Positions 32,440 to 43,942 of a stretch of DNA of 64,000 nt are shown here, in pieces (position 1 is the first letter of the stretch; every line of letters starts with the position of its first letter). The position numbers and the translations under genes are program-made. The notes beneath the pieces are model-generated. The model saw only the letters and a list, made by a program, of their open reading frames with translations. It was not told the DNA's origin and searched no databases. Origin of the DNA: Rhipicephalus microplus (taxonomy: Eukaryota; Arthropoda; Arachnida; Ixodida; Ixodidae); NCBI RefSeq assembly GCF_043290135.1, contig NC_134707.1:134293319-134357318 (forward strand), given 5' to 3'.

Positions 32440-35430
32440 CGTCTTTGAAACTTTATTTGCGCATAACGCGGAGCATTCCAAATGGTCGGGCTCCTATTCC
32501 AGGGCTCCGCTGGCTTTATCCATCATCTCTACGCGTTGCACCAGCCAACGCTAGTAAGCCATGGCTGAGCTGGACAGCAAAGCCTCTCATCGTTCCTCTA
32601 TGTTGTTCATGTTGTGGTGTTCTTCATTGCGATGTACATGTACACTCCCACGTAATACCAAACAGAGTTGGTTTGGCCCCGCACCACGGACATATACATC
32701 TGTATGCTGTGGGTTAGAGTGCATGTAGCTTGTGTAAGCTAATGTATGTGTTTGCTTGGATTCTGCGTTATGCCACAAATTCCATTGCTGTGAGGTACTT
32801 ATGCGGGGCTGGATACAGTTTTTATTGTCCCTCTAATACTGAAGAATTGTATCAAAGTTAGGGTTTAGGGGCGTTGGATCCTCTATTGCAGTGTGCAAGG
32901 AAGCTCGGTAATTTGTGAAGCCTTGAGCCGCCTCATCCGCAAACTGGTTCCCGGTGACGCCGTCGTGCCCTGGTGCGCAGATAATGATTTGGGCGTCTTT
33001 CATTGGAAAGTCTTCTTAAGCTTTGGACAGAATTTAAAATACCTCCATGTATAATCTACCCTTATCGTAGTTCCAAAATGCAGCCTTTACATCCGTGATT
33101 ATTGTCAGTGAGGCTTTTCACTCACTGCCCTCCTTTATTGCCAGTGCGATCGCTGTCTCATCCACTTCTGTGATGTAGGCTTGGGCTATGGAGGCACAAC
33201 TTGTAACGTCTCCTTTTCGGTCTGTGACAACGGCCACCATTTTCTTTGAATTTGTACGATATGGTGCAGCGTCTGTGAATCTCGCCATATTAAAATATTT
33301 TGTCTTTGTATTTATGTGTGTGGCTTTTGCTTTATGTCTTCCAGCATGTAGAACTGGATCCATGTTCTTCGGTAGGGGACATATCTTGAACCAGGCTGTG
33401 ACTGAGCACAACAATTCCTTAGCTCTTCTATGTGCCTGTACTCATTCACCGAGGCTGATTCTCTGAAAAAAATTCTTTACCATTGGGCGGCTGTGGGAGG
33501 TGGTTAATCTGGGTGGCTACTTGCGCTTTAGCCAACTCATCAAATGTATTGTGAAATACGAGTTCTATTAGCTTCGCAGTTGAACTGCTTTGTGGTAGTC
33601 GCAGAGCCGCTTTTTAAGTCACCCTTATTATTTTGTCTTATTTTTCTTTCTCCTCTTTATTCATGTTATGGCAGGGTAGCTAGTATGTTAGTCTCCTGAT
33701 GATTAAGCTCTTTACCAAACGAAGCGCGTCTTGCTCTTACAGTGCAGCACGAGTGTTCGTTATTCAAACCATCATACGAACAATTTCTTGAGCTTTTCGT
33801 ACAAGCAAATTCAGCGTGTGGAGACATCTCTGATTGGACTGCAGCCACATCTCTAGGATTAGAACGGCCGTTTTCTCTGAAATGATATTGCCGTTTAGCT
33901 AGATCTCAAAGCGGAGGCTCAGGTCTGTCTCTTATTTTTTTATTTTACTTTTGGAGAGCCGAATGAGTTCTGATTTGTCTGCTGAGCACTGAAGTCCCCT
34001 TTCTTTATTGTACACTTTGGTTGTTTTAGCTGCTAGTTGGCACCGCTCTTCTGGTCCTGCCAAGCTACCCTTGATTGTCTATACATTGATGTCATCCGCA
34101 TTGAAGGAGTGTCGGATGTCTGGAATATCTTCTGAGTTTTTGGCTAGACTAATCATGGTTATGTTAAAAAGCGCAGGCGAGTTCACGGTGCCTTGTGGTG
34201 TGCCTTTGCTTGGTGAGTGGAAGACTTTGCATTCGTCTTCTCCTACTTAGATGAGAGCGGTTCTTTTAGGTTGTTTTAGTAAGGAAGCTTTGTACATAAT
34301 GGTACGTCCTTCGACCGCAGTTTGTCGCTGCTAGGCCATCTAGTATGGCCTTATGGCTTACGTCGTCGGAAGCGCCTTTTATGTCGTTGGCCATAACGAT
34401 GTTTTTTTCTACTTTCGGAACATTTTTTAGTACTTCTTCCTTTAAAAGCACACGGATGTCCTTATGAAGCGTGGAAACTTGGGAAAGTTTGTAGAAAATA
34501 ATTGAATGTAGGAACAGCGCAACATAGAAGTAGTTACTTCGTAGTTATGTAAGCGAGAAAGCAAGAAAAAAAAGAGTTCTCTTTTCTGTCCTTGTTTGTT
34601 CGCTTTCGTAGTTACGAAGTAACTACTTCTAGATTGCGCTGTTGCTACATTCAGTCAAGTATGTCCTGTGTTGAGTGCTTTGAGCGGACACCAAACATGA
34701 TGTTTGGCATTAAGTTATTTTATTCTATATGCCGTTGAAGTCTGGCATTCATTATTCTCTAAAACACCTTGCCTAAGCGCGAGGTAAGAGAAATCGCCCT
34801 GAGGTTTTCTATTCCCGATTTCTTTCCTTATTTGGATATCATAATTATCACTGCATGCTTCCATTGCTGAGGTATAATGCCATTTGCCCAGTGTTCGTTA
34901 ATGAAGTTTATAAGCACTGTTATAGCTTCATCATTGATGTTGCGAATCACGGCATTGGTGATTTGATGCGCTTCCAGCCGCTGTGTTGCGTTTCATGTGG
35001 ACACGTTTGCCACTTTGACCTCAGCATGCGTGAAAGGTGCATCGACCTCTGAGTTTGGGAGCCCAGTGTATTAAGCCTTTTCGGGGGCTGTGATGGTATG
35101 GGCGCGGAAACACTTGATATAGATGTCTTAAAGGAGGTCATCTCGTGTGCCTAGACATGTGTGCAATAATCTTCCTAATGATTTTTGTCCTTGGCGTTTA
35201 GTTTTCAGAGGGTCAATCATGGCTCTGAGAATATTTTAAGTTTTTGCTGCTCCTAGGGTTTCATTGGGGAAATCGCGGAACTGTTCGCAGTTGGCTGTCG
35301 CGAGTTGACTAGCATACTTTTCGGCTCGCTGCGTTATTTCTTTAATTTCGTTTTGAGTTTCTTATTTCGCTTTTGCCTTTTCCATCATTTAAGGAGGTTC
35401 CTTCTTGTAGTAAGACGGTAAGTTGGGCCA
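32440..35430 (-). pseudogene. LINE H RT, RNase H and C-terminal tail
   Basis: RT pieces: INEHWANGIIPQQWKHAVI near 34880, NLRAISLTSRLGKVF near 34790, a VMANDIKGASDDVSHKAIL block near 34390, SKGTPQGTVNSPALFNITM near 34220 and NADDINV at about 34085-34105, where the first residue of the palm box is Asn. RNase H: FTDAAPYRTNS near 33300, EVDETAIALAIKEGSE near 33140 and PGHDGVTGNQFADEAAQG near 32950. The tail has EERWEALLSSS near 32590. Many stops. The MITE at 34503-34653 lies between the fingers and the palm. Confidence 0.75.
34503..34653. mobile_element. Hairpin MITE in LINE H
   Basis: The ends TGAATGTAGGAACAGCGCAA and TTGCGCTGTTGCTACATTCA are near-perfect inverted repeats. Inside them, TAGAAGTAGTTACTTCGTAG pairs with CTACGAAGTAACTACTTCTA. 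The arms are about 40 bp with a 60-bp pyrimidine/purine-rich centre. No coding capacity. Such elements move by enzymes supplied in trans. Confidence 0.8.
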
Positions 35431-35619
35431 GTTGGTTAGGATTAATCATGAACTTAAAGCGTAACACCAGAAAAATACAGGACAGGGAAGGAGCAAAAGA
35501 GAAAGGAAAGACGGCGTTGACTCACAAACTGTTGTTTATTGAAAAAAAAATGGGGTGAAAAGTATTTATATAGGTACTGGCGGCCTACATCACAACATGC
35601 GCAGAATACGAGGTGCATC

Positions 35620-36338
35620 TAGGTAGCGTTACACACTCAAGGCAAAAAACTAGATTGGCCTAAATAACTGAATTCTTTTTCATGCAGTGTGACAGATGCT
35701 TCACTAACACACTTGCTACCTCTAATCTTTGTATGATATGCCTCAGCGATTTCTTTTGTTAGCTGGTTAGGATGCTTGGAGATGATGGTGGTTCTCTAAA
35801 AAATGGGATGACAACCACATGACCTGCAATATTCGGGCAGATGAAGTCGTTCGATTCCTTGAAGAGATAACTCATGCTCCCTTAAACCAACATTCACACA
35901 TCGTTTCGTTTGTCCCACGTAGTCCCTACCACAAGATAATGGGGTTAAATACACAGCTTTTGTTTATGTATGCGATGTACTTGTTTTTTTTTTATTCACA
36001 GCGCATCTCTCTTTGGCTTGTTTGCTCCTCAGCGCATTATCAACCATCGGGCAAATGCGACCTACCTTATGTTTGGCGGAAAAAAGAACGTTCACACCAT
36101 ATCTTGAGCCTACGTTTTTCAGCCCATGCGCCAATTTGTGTACATTAGGAAAAACTGCTCTTTTTTTTCCATCAGAATTTTCTTGAGCTCCTCTGTTTCA
36201 CGAGCTTAAGGCTCCGAACCATCGACTCACACGCAGAAGAAATCACCTTGTCAGGATACCCAGCATCTACTAAGCGTTTTACCTGGTTATGAAAAGCAGT
36301 ATTCGACACTTGCACGCAGAATTCCTTGAGCGACGCAT
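35620..36338 (-). pseudogene. GIY-YIG endonuclease of the Penelope-like element
   Basis: After stops near 36165 and 35960 the minus strand reads AVYLTPLSCGRDYVGQTKR (about 35905-35958), LREHELSLQG, YCRSCGCHPIF, LTKEIAEAYHTK and CVSEASVTLHEKEFSYL. This is a GIY-YIG nuclease domain with a preceding linker. Stops at KF*W, HT*TK and IF*RT show decay. The enzyme would nick DNA for target-primed reverse transcription. Confidence 0.75.
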
Positions 36339-37040
36339 TTAAGATTGTCTAGCAATCACACTCTTCACAATCTTAGAATGGCCAGACTTGTAGTTTAAGA
36401 TAGGCTTTCCTGATCTTGGGTCATATTTCCAACACAAATGATTTTTACCAAAGGTTAGCTTTAGGCCAAGAAACTGTAGCTCGTAATCTTTACAGACTTC
36501 GTGAGTGAAGGTGAGGTCTATACCATGCTGACTTAACAACATGAGAATGTGATCAATGTCCTTATGGTGAATGTCATTGTGGGAAAAAATTACAAAATCA
36601 TCGACGTAACGAAAAACAGCACTGAAGCACTTACTAAGGTGACCTTCAAGCTGCCTGTCAATGTAGCCTAAACTTATGTCACTAATAATAGGGGCCACGC
36701 TCGACCCTATGCAGACACCAGACTTTTGTACATAAAGATCCCCCCGCCACGACACAAAGTTACTTTCAAGGTAAAATGACAAAAGTTCAAGTAATGATTC
36801 TAAAGAAATACTGCAACCATCGATGAAAGATTCTTCATTGTTGTCAAGCACAATGCAGGCTTTTACGCATTTCATAACCTGGCAATGCGGAAGGGAATAG
36901 TATAAATTTTCCACGTCGACACTGAAGGCGCTACGTAGGCTCATATAGTTATTTTTGAGGTACTCGCACACAGAATCTGAATTCGGTATGCGGAAAGGGT
37001 CAGCAATATTCAGGAGTGCTAGATTCGTTTGCAGAAAACG
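36339..37040 (-). pseudogene. Penelope-like reverse transcriptase
   Basis: An open stretch of 210 codons (36339-36971), extended upstream in frame to about 37040, contains SVDVENLYYSLPH, GVCIGSSVAPIISDISLGYID, the catalytic VFRYVDDFVIFS and LQFLGLKL. GKPILNYKSGHSKIVKSVI lies near the end. These are the RT blocks of Penelope-like elements, which are close to telomerase RT. The catalytic YVDD is kept, but the N-terminal part is missing and the frame breaks after ARQS at 36339. Confidence 0.85.
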
Positions 37041-37125
37041 CGAAGCATCTAACTGCCAGCTGCCTTATTCCAAGACTATAGCCCGGAAAGGCAGCTGGCA
37101 GTTTGCGTTTTCTGCTGAAGAACTT
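37035..37125. repeat. Imperfect inverted repeat at the Penelope-LINE junction
   Basis: AACTGCCAGCTGCCTT (about 37050) and AAGGCAGCTGGCAGTT (about 37091) are perfect reverse complements. Outer parts also pair (GCAGAAAACGC with GCGTTTTCTGC), leaving about 25 bases in the loop. It coincides with the 5' end of the Penelope-like element. Confidence 0.75.
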
Positions 37126-37480
37126 AGCGCGCCTGTAACTATAATGGATCCCTTTCACCAGTTTTGCCTTCTCTTGAAAGAGCTTGTCGAACGTTGCTGT
37201 TTTTTGTCTCGGGGGGCTATAGATATTAAGTAGGAAGGCGCCCTTTTTCATTGGCTCCCTTTGTAGGTGAATTCTGTTATGAGATGTGGGACATCCATCT
37301 ATGCTATGGGTTGATGACATATTGCTTTAATTGAGGTATCGACTAATGCAGCAACTTTGAATTCTGCGTCCCCGGTACTATAGGTTTCGTAGCCTGGTAG
37401 TTTTGGTTGTGTACGGGCTTCCTGCATCGCTATGATAGCAGGTGGCTGTGAGAAACGAAGAAGAGAACTCTAAGCCGGAC
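37110..37480 (-). pseudogene. LINE H endonuclease fragment
   Basis: Minus-strand frames read IMQEARTQPKLPGYETYS near 37425 and KVAALVDTSIKAICHQPIA near 37355, with MDVPHLITEFTYKG near 37300 (after a stop) and FLLNIYSPPRQKTATFDKLF near 37200. These are blocks of a LINE apurinic-type endonuclease, including the Glu of the QEA motif. The GDFN and SDH blocks are lost to the Penelope-like insertion or to deletion. Confidence 0.7.
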
Positions 37481-38350
37481 ATCTGGCTGCATTGAAGATC
37501 AAGGATTAAACTGAGTGAGCCAGCGCCCAAGGTTCGTGCTCGTGTTCGCCACCCCTTCTCCCTCATTTATTTGTAACACACTCCCACGGCCAGCAAACAA
37601 GCGTACGTTTTGCGAAAGCTTTGAGTGAGTCTGCCAGGAGGTGTTACACAGAGGTGATGAACAGCTTTCGCGATGGCAATGAAACTGTAGAGAAAAGGAC
37701 GAGCCGCCATGCCCATAGCGAATCCCACCCGTCCACCTTTTCTTTACTTGCTTGCTTCTTCCTAATGATGATATCACCACTCCTTGTCTTATATGTAGGG
37801 CTGTGTTTTACTTATATGTGGGGCGGTGTTTCACTACCCGAGCATGTAGCTTTCGCGTGCCCGTAGCTTTGGATGTGCTGAACCACTGTGCGTGAAACAG
37901 AGTTTTTGTGAGTGGTGTCACTCCTCCGGCCACTTGCAACACACTTCTCTTTCGATTCACCCTCTCCACCACCGCAAAGCTCGACCGCACGTCAAGTGGA
38001 AACACTCTTTGGGCTAGTTTATCTGCGATGAAACTTAGACAGAACCCAACCTTCCTAGCATGCCTTTGCGTTTCAAAGAAAAGTTTACTCGAGAAAAGGT
38101 CACAACGAGTTTCGCCTCAAACCGATCTTCTAGCAACCACGTCGACGACCGTTTCAGCTTGGCCAATGGCGTATGCACCACTGCCGCTTCGTATTCCATC
38201 GTGGTTTCCCTTAGGAGATGGCCCATAATTTTTAGGGTCGAGCTCCTTAGGGTTGAGCCATGTCCCCGGTCGGCGTGACACGCTAGTACTAGAAGCACAG
38301 AGCAGAGGGCGGGGTGGTGCCAACGCTCGCTTGTTGGCGTTAGCCAGCAC
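37481..38350. other. Unidentified sequence with repeat similarity
   Basis: Several short minus-strand frames (for example 37808-38005 and 38035-38298) have no recognised domain. The stretch TTTGGGCTAGTTTATCTGCGATG (about 38010-38032) and about 80 bases before it resemble 43085-43168. This may be LINE H 5' leader or a separate repeat. Confidence 0.3.
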
Positions 38351-40219
38351 CTGATCTATAGGGTATAGTCATATCAATCCATTCATCCATCTCTCTTGGC
38401 GCGTGCTTGGGTTTGAAAGGAGACCGGTAGGGGAGCGGCTCACTCTCTCTCTTTCGACATCGGCGTTAGTGGAGAGCCCAGCGCGGCTGCACGGCAATGC
38501 ACTTGATTGGGGCTCTTCAAAATTCTGACTCCTGGGTTGGTTCTGGAGACACGCGCGCTGCCCGCGGGCTCCCCGAAAGCTTCCGCGGCATCCTGTTCTG
38601 ATAGAAAATGGCGTAGGCTGGCTACGTGCACGCCCAGCGACAACCCGAAGATCGCAAAATCCTACGCTGGGACAGCCAGCGTAAACGTAAACAAACTGTA
38701 GCGACATGGCAGCAAACAAAATAATGCGCCTCGTGTATGTTGCCTTTTTCTGCATTCTCCGCTTGGAAATACGTAGCTAAGCTCGCCAAAAAGCTGAAAT
38801 AATATCCTCGAGCGTACACATTTGGGGTACGACTTCGTACACTCGCACGATCACTCGCCGCATCTGCGAACAAAAAAGCCAGCTGGCGCACGCTGTCTTC
38901 AGAACGAATTCAAGGTGAGCTGCCGCGACGGTGACGGCGCGACAAGGTCACGTCTCTTTAGTACATGTATCAGCCACTGCACAACATGAGGCGAAGCCCC
39001 ATGAAAGTGATCGTGTCCCCAAAAGAGCTTGAAAATATATACTTGCTCAGCTATCGCGTATCATACGTCGCAAACACGCGTTGACCAACTTACGTTTTGG
39101 TCCAAAGTTTATATGCGCAGGTATCAGTACCACGAGTGCGCGTCGTATATCAAAACAACATTTGCATGAAATGTTCTCGACCTATTTTTTGAACTTGCCT
39201 TGGCCTGTTTTTTCAACCCTAAGTGGCACTTAACGAATGTCATGTATATCAGCTTCGATTCGACCTACTAGGCTATAGTACGTACTGCGTGGCATTATTA
39301 CGCAGAGGTGAAAACACACAAAGCCAACGATGAAATGGGCCACGAAAGGATTATACATTTCTGATTTTATTCTCCCTTTTTTTTCTCGCGCCGTATCGTA
39401 TAATATCATACCACATATGCTGGCTCATGGATAGAAATGGGTTCGCACGCTGTTCGCGACCAGCGAGCATCACCAACAGTCGCGATCAAGGGCCTTCTAT
39501 CATCATCGAAGATCAATCGAGTAGTCAGGTCAAAGGTTCTACGAGGTTCACGTACGCAAACATACAACGGAGCGAGCTAGTTCAATCACAATCGTCTTCG
39601 CTAAGTGCACAGAAAGCAGGCACAGCTTCTCAAACGACTACTACGTAAAAAGAAATTAACTCCAAAAGTTGTCTCCATGCATGCGTACGAACGTGTACTA
39701 CGTCAATAACTTTAAAGGCATGTGCACGAAGCAGTCAACAGCCAACAGTCACCACGTTGTTCACAGAAGGAAGCTTCACAGGAAACATAACAAATGCGAT
39801 GAACATTAGCTTCAAACACTCGCCGCCACTCGTAATAGCCTAAACGCGCAAGGTGGAACAGGCTTTAGAAAATAACGTCACACGTAATGACAAGCGAAGA
39901 CGCAGTCCTCAAGCGCCCACGTTACAATCATCGAGTCCTCACAAAGATGGCACCGAGCGCGCATCGTACCTTTTCGTCGACTGCTAGCCCGAAACCTGCC
40001 CAAAACCTTCCAGAAAGCTTCCACGACTAAATGGTCCTGGAAGCGTCTGGCGACCCTCGGGCTCCCCGCGGGTTGCCAGAACGTCCAACCCGAAAAGAAC
40101 GAACGCCAACCAGAAGTGCGCCGCGGGGGGAACGGAGCAGCTCGAAAAAAAAAACGAGCGTGTTCTGGCTGACTCTAGCAGCCCGCGGGTAGCCAGAAGA
40201 TGAAAATCGAAGAGCCCCA
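38351..40219. other. Region without recognised gene
   Basis: Moderately GC-rich at 38400-38700, then AT-rich. GGAGAGCCCAGCGCGGCTGCA near 38471 resembles the start of the repeat at 40223. No domain-bearing frame. Confidence 0.3.
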
Positions 40220-40440
40220 GTGTTTGTGGAGCCCAGAGCGGCTGCAGCACGGCAGCGCAGACAAGCAAATCCACACTTGCGGGCTCGCGAACCTGCGGCG
40301 AAACGGCAGCGCTGGCAAGCCGACCTGGAGCTGAGGGCTCGCGAAGTTGCAGCGGCATGGAAACGTCGACAAGCTGATCCAGAGGTGGCGAGGGCTTGCG
40401 CAGCTGCAGCGATACGGCAGTGCTGGCAATGCACGGGGCA
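40220..40440 (+). repeat. Tandem repeat in a charged open frame
   Basis: Three to four units of about 60-66 bases encode variants of RQRRQANPHLRAREPAA (KRQRWQADLELRAREVAA, KRRQADPEVARACAAA). The frame is open from 40220 to 40531 but lacks a partner domain. Such Arg/Ala-rich repeats occur in low-complexity arthropod proteins and in some transposon-linked frames. Function is unknown. Confidence 0.55.
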
Positions 40441-40494
40441 AGTTACGGGTAATGATCCCCTGAAGTTTCATCCACTCGTCATTTATCAGTTCTT

Positions 40495-40999
40495 GGATAT
40501 GCTGTTGTTTTTTTGTCCTACACGAGAGCCTTGAAAAGGTGGCACTCGCTTCAGTGATTACTTTTGGCTAGAAAATGATGTAGGCGTCCTTAGAGCCAAT
40601 GACTTACGATGTACATGATTAGTGGTCTCTGCTTGGCCATCGGATGTTTACTGTGTTGAGGGCTCGCTTTGTCTGGTTCAAAGTGAGAGAGAAAGAACAG
40701 CTTCATAATTAAATAATAAATTGTCCTGCGTTGTCATAATTCACTTCGTGGATATGCTGCTATTTTTTTTCTACGCGAGAGCCGTCAAGAGGTGGCGCTC
40801 GCTTCAGTATATACTTTTGGCTTGAAAACGATGTAGGCGTCGTTAGAGCCATTGACTTAGAAGGTACATGGTTAGTGGTCTCTGCCTGCCCATCGAATGT
40901 GTAATGTGTTGGGGGCTCGCTTTGTGTGGTTCCAAATAAGGGAGAAAAAACAGCTTCATAAATAAATAATAAATTGTCCTGCGGTGTTTGCTGCGTGGT
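40495..40999. repeat. 253-bp tandem duplication
   Basis: TGGATATGCTG starts at 40495 and 40749, and AATAATAAATTGTCCTGCG ends both units. The copies share GATGTAGGCGTC, GGTCTCTGC and GAGGGCTCGCTTTGT. They differ at many single bases, so the duplication is old. Confidence 0.85.
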
Positions 41000-41977
41000 T
41001 GTTGCTAAAATACGGACAGCGACTGCCCAGAACACTCGCGCCACTCGGCACCGCTCTGCCGACTGCCTGCTGTGCATGGCTACTCACCCGCCATTCATCA
41101 CCCCTTGGAATATTTTGGTAGCAAAATTGATTCAAAATGTCCAGCATGTGTGTGCCGTCTTCTCCACTAGCGAACGTGAGCTTGAGCTGGTTTCTTCGTT
41201 TATTTGAAATGTCTTGGCTCATTATATATTTTGCATCGACTTTCTGAACGGTGATGCTCTGCGTGTATTGCATAGACCTGCCTATTGATCTCTGAACTTC
41301 ACATTAGCTTCAAGCCATGTTTCACAGTATACTCCAAGTAGTACGTTAAAACTGGTTCGTGTTCTTGCTAGCATTCAATGCCTCTGTAGCCATATCAACA
41401 AAGAGACACGAGGTTTTCCTGATTGTGCACTGCATTCTGTACTCGTGAGGTTAATTCGACGCTTTCTCTTTCAGCTTGCCTTCGAAAGTAAATGGAGATT
41501 TTCAAGCACGCTCAAGGAAAATGTCAAAGACCTAAGGGAATGTCTACTTACAGCGGTGACATTGGGATCCTGGGCAGACAAATCAAACATAAACGTCAAC
41601 GTAAACCTGCGGCCATGGTTTGCAAAAGGACCCCGATTTCAGTGGTGAAGAAATTAATTTGTGAGAGGCAAAGTTTCCGAGACAATTTAGGCCATTCCTA
41701 TTTCTCTAACAATGTTCAGTTTTTAGTCTGGTATGAGGAGATTCAACAGCACGATCGCATGCAAGCTTTCTCGACAAAATCGTTTTCATGAATTTATATT
41801 TCTGTACTTTGGGAATTTTTTAATGATATGTTTCATCGAGTACCACCTAATGTCTCATTTCTATCTTTCACACGTTAAACGCGTACACAGTGTTGGCTCG
41901 TGCGTTGCGCGTTGTGATGTGAAGAAGCTGGTATGCAGCTAAGAGACCAGCGAAATCTTGAAGCTGGAACCAGGCAC
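41000..41977. other. Region without recognised feature
   Basis: AT-rich sequence with short random frames and no repeat family recognised. Confidence 0.3.
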
Positions 41978-41990
41978 GTCACTGAAAAAA

Positions 41991-42128
41991 TTGATTGATT
42001 GATATGTGGGGTTTAACGTCCCAAAACCACTATATGATTATGAGAGACGCCGTAGTGAAGGGCTCCGGAAATTTCGACCACCTGCGGTTCTTTAACGTGC
42101 ACCCAAATCTGAGCACATGGGCCTACAA
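41991..42128 (-). mobile_element. 5'-truncated SINE copy (ii)
   Basis: Minus-strand SINE body from TTGTAGGCCCATGTGCTCAG to the ATCAATCAATCAA tail, lacking the tRNA head. GTCACTGAAAAAA at 41978-41990 and 42129-42141 is a perfect 13-bp target duplication, so the truncation happened during insertion. Confidence 0.9.
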
Positions 42129-42141
42129 GTCACTGAAAAAA

Positions 42142-42906
42142 GTACCGGTGCTTTGTTTATGTGTGTACTACGTGAAGTACCTCACGTATCCGTCTGCCTT
42201 TGGCAGTTGCCTGGCTTAGTTCAAGCAATTAGTAAGTGTGCCGGCATCAATAAAATTTCATAGGTGGAAAAAAGAGTGCACGATTTGTTCATGAAGCTAC
42301 ACATCATTTTGTGTTAAGTGCAGAGCAAAGTTCACGTGCTGCTCAGAGCAACAGCAAGAAGGTTATCTATGGCTCATATTTTTAGTTGCTGTTTGTTTTC
42401 ATCGATTGCTTTTCTACAAAGAGTGATATTTTGCAAATTATATAAACTAAAATACTTCAGTCATATTTAAAATTCTTGCATTGTTTCTATTGAACTCTTC
42501 AAAAAATTCTCGATTTGATAGAAAGTGTAAAGGCTCACAGCACTCCACAATAGGTTCCTTACATAATATAGAATTGCTAATCAGAAATAACATTACAACT
42601 AGGTTTTCTTGTCCATGTGTGTTGGACAATGCGTTTACAGCTTCGTCATATGTGCGGTGTCACGTGAAATGAGCTATATAATGTGTTGTAACGGTACGCA
42701 ATAAACAAGAGTTGGAAATTAGCACTCACAAGGTTGTCTGTTTTCCCCTTATTGACTCTATAGCATTTTTTGTTTCATCATGGTTAAGCTGAGCTGCACC
42801 AAAGCAATATCATTTTGTCATACACCAACTCAACAAATCAACAGTCCTTGTTCGCTTTTCGAGCATAGTTCAAACACTCAGTAACCATTCTGGGAACATT
42901 TTTTCG
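42142..42906. other. AT-rich region without recognised feature
   Basis: No credible frame or repeat. Short ATG-headed frames here are expected by chance. Confidence 0.3.
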
Positions 42907-43578
42907 ATGCGAAGCAGCTCTTTGACTAGCCTGCGTAACTCTGTCCGTCCGTGGCAGCGTGCCAACGCGCCGCACTGCACTCCCTTCGCCACTGCTTTTG
43001 GGGCGGTGCCAAGTAGATCACGCCTTCCCTTGCAGTGCGCTATGGCGTCACTCTCTCGCTCGCTTGCTACACGCTCAGCGTGTCACCTCTCTTTTGGTTC
43101 ACTCTCTGCATCGCTCGCAACGTTCTACCACACACCGAGTGAATACTATTTGGGTCGTTTATCTGCGATGGAGAGGACGCCAGAAAGAGAAGCTCCTTCG
43201 TTTACCAAACATGCGCCAAAGTGGTATGACCTAACCCAGCCGTCACCGGCATTGCGATGGTTAGCAGCGCTGAACGCGTTCGCGAATGGCGACGCTGCGC
43301 CTGCAACACTGAAGCGTGAGCCAGGCAAGCCGAACTCAACCATTGGCAGTGGAAAGCCAATGACACCGAAGAGGTACAAGTCAAGAACACTGATCGCGTT
43401 CGAAAGTCAAGATGGCGCGTGGGTAAGGACTGGTCCACGAAGCCAGCAGCAAAGGCGCAGTGCCGTAGACCAGCGACAGGCACCGCCTGCTGGAGAGCTG
43501 CCCCAATCACACGGCAAGCTCCTCCGACAAACATGGCTGCCCTTCGGAATGCAGTTGTCGACCGCATCGAACCTATGA
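42907..43578 (+). other. Unidentified 223-codon open frame
   Basis: The longest plus-strand frame in this stretch. No domain recognised. Residues about 128-163 (TLKREPGKPNSTIGSGKP, then MTPKRYKSRTL) resemble residues encoded at 49270-49350 (RREPRKPSTN and VTPKRCESRKP), so both may be pieces of one repeat that element G now separates. The sequence before the ATGGAG at 43166 matches a segment at 37935-38030. Arg/Ser-rich start; could be a transposon-derived frame or chance. Confidence 0.35.
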
Positions 43579-43942
43579 AGCGGCCGCCATGCGCTGTGTA
43601 GGTCGTATGCTCCGAACTGATGCTTTGTTATGCTTTAGATTGATGTCCTTTAGCTTAGACAACAACGTACTCGAATCAATTTGGCACCGTTTTTAGCAGC
43701 ATGCTCAAAGAATTGATGTTCTAGGCTTGAACAAGCCTTCCCAAATCTCGGAGGGCATACAGTACACGTTTGCTTGTTATTCGTAGCGCTGGAAAAGCTG
43801 GCGCCACTTGTCCGAACGCCTGCTTTGGAGTTGTGATTTTGAATTGCTGTTCGCTTTTCTGAATACTGGACTCGCGTAAATGCTCTATCCACTGCTGGAA
43901 CGTAGTCTGGGAACAACATGTACGAAATATCATGAAAACCGC

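Larger units (their letters stand above)
35431..37040 (-). mobile_element. Penelope-like element (RT and GIY-YIG endonuclease), 5' truncated
   Basis: The minus strand carries a Penelope-type RT followed by a GIY-YIG nuclease, the order that defines endonuclease-bearing Penelope-like elements. Its 3' part has TTCAATAAACAACAG near 35535, a pyrimidine-rich stretch and TTAAGTTCATGATTAATCC. It is inserted in LINE H between the endonuclease and the RT. The 5' end stops at an inverted repeat near 37040. Confidence 0.85.
32404..37480 (-). mobile_element. RNase H-type LINE H, interrupted by a MITE and a Penelope-like element
   Basis: From right to left on the minus strand: endonuclease (about 37480-37110), RT fingers and palm (35430-34090), thumb, RNase H (33410-32930), then a C-terminal cysteine/arginine tail ending near 32440. 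The Penelope-like element at about 35431-37040 and the hairpin MITE at 34503-34653 split it. The family is the same as at 12978-14530. All parts are broken by stops. Confidence 0.75.

Noticed and set aside
32067..32717. Frames of repeated CLSV or DRQT residues
   Set aside because: Direct translation of the (CAGA)n microsatellite.
36339..36971. Telomerase-like gene
   Set aside because: The RT motifs are Penelope type, a GIY-YIG domain follows, and the frame is broken.
41445..41942. Plus-strand frames of 67-99 codons
   Set aside because: No domain and no splice or composition signal; expected by chance.
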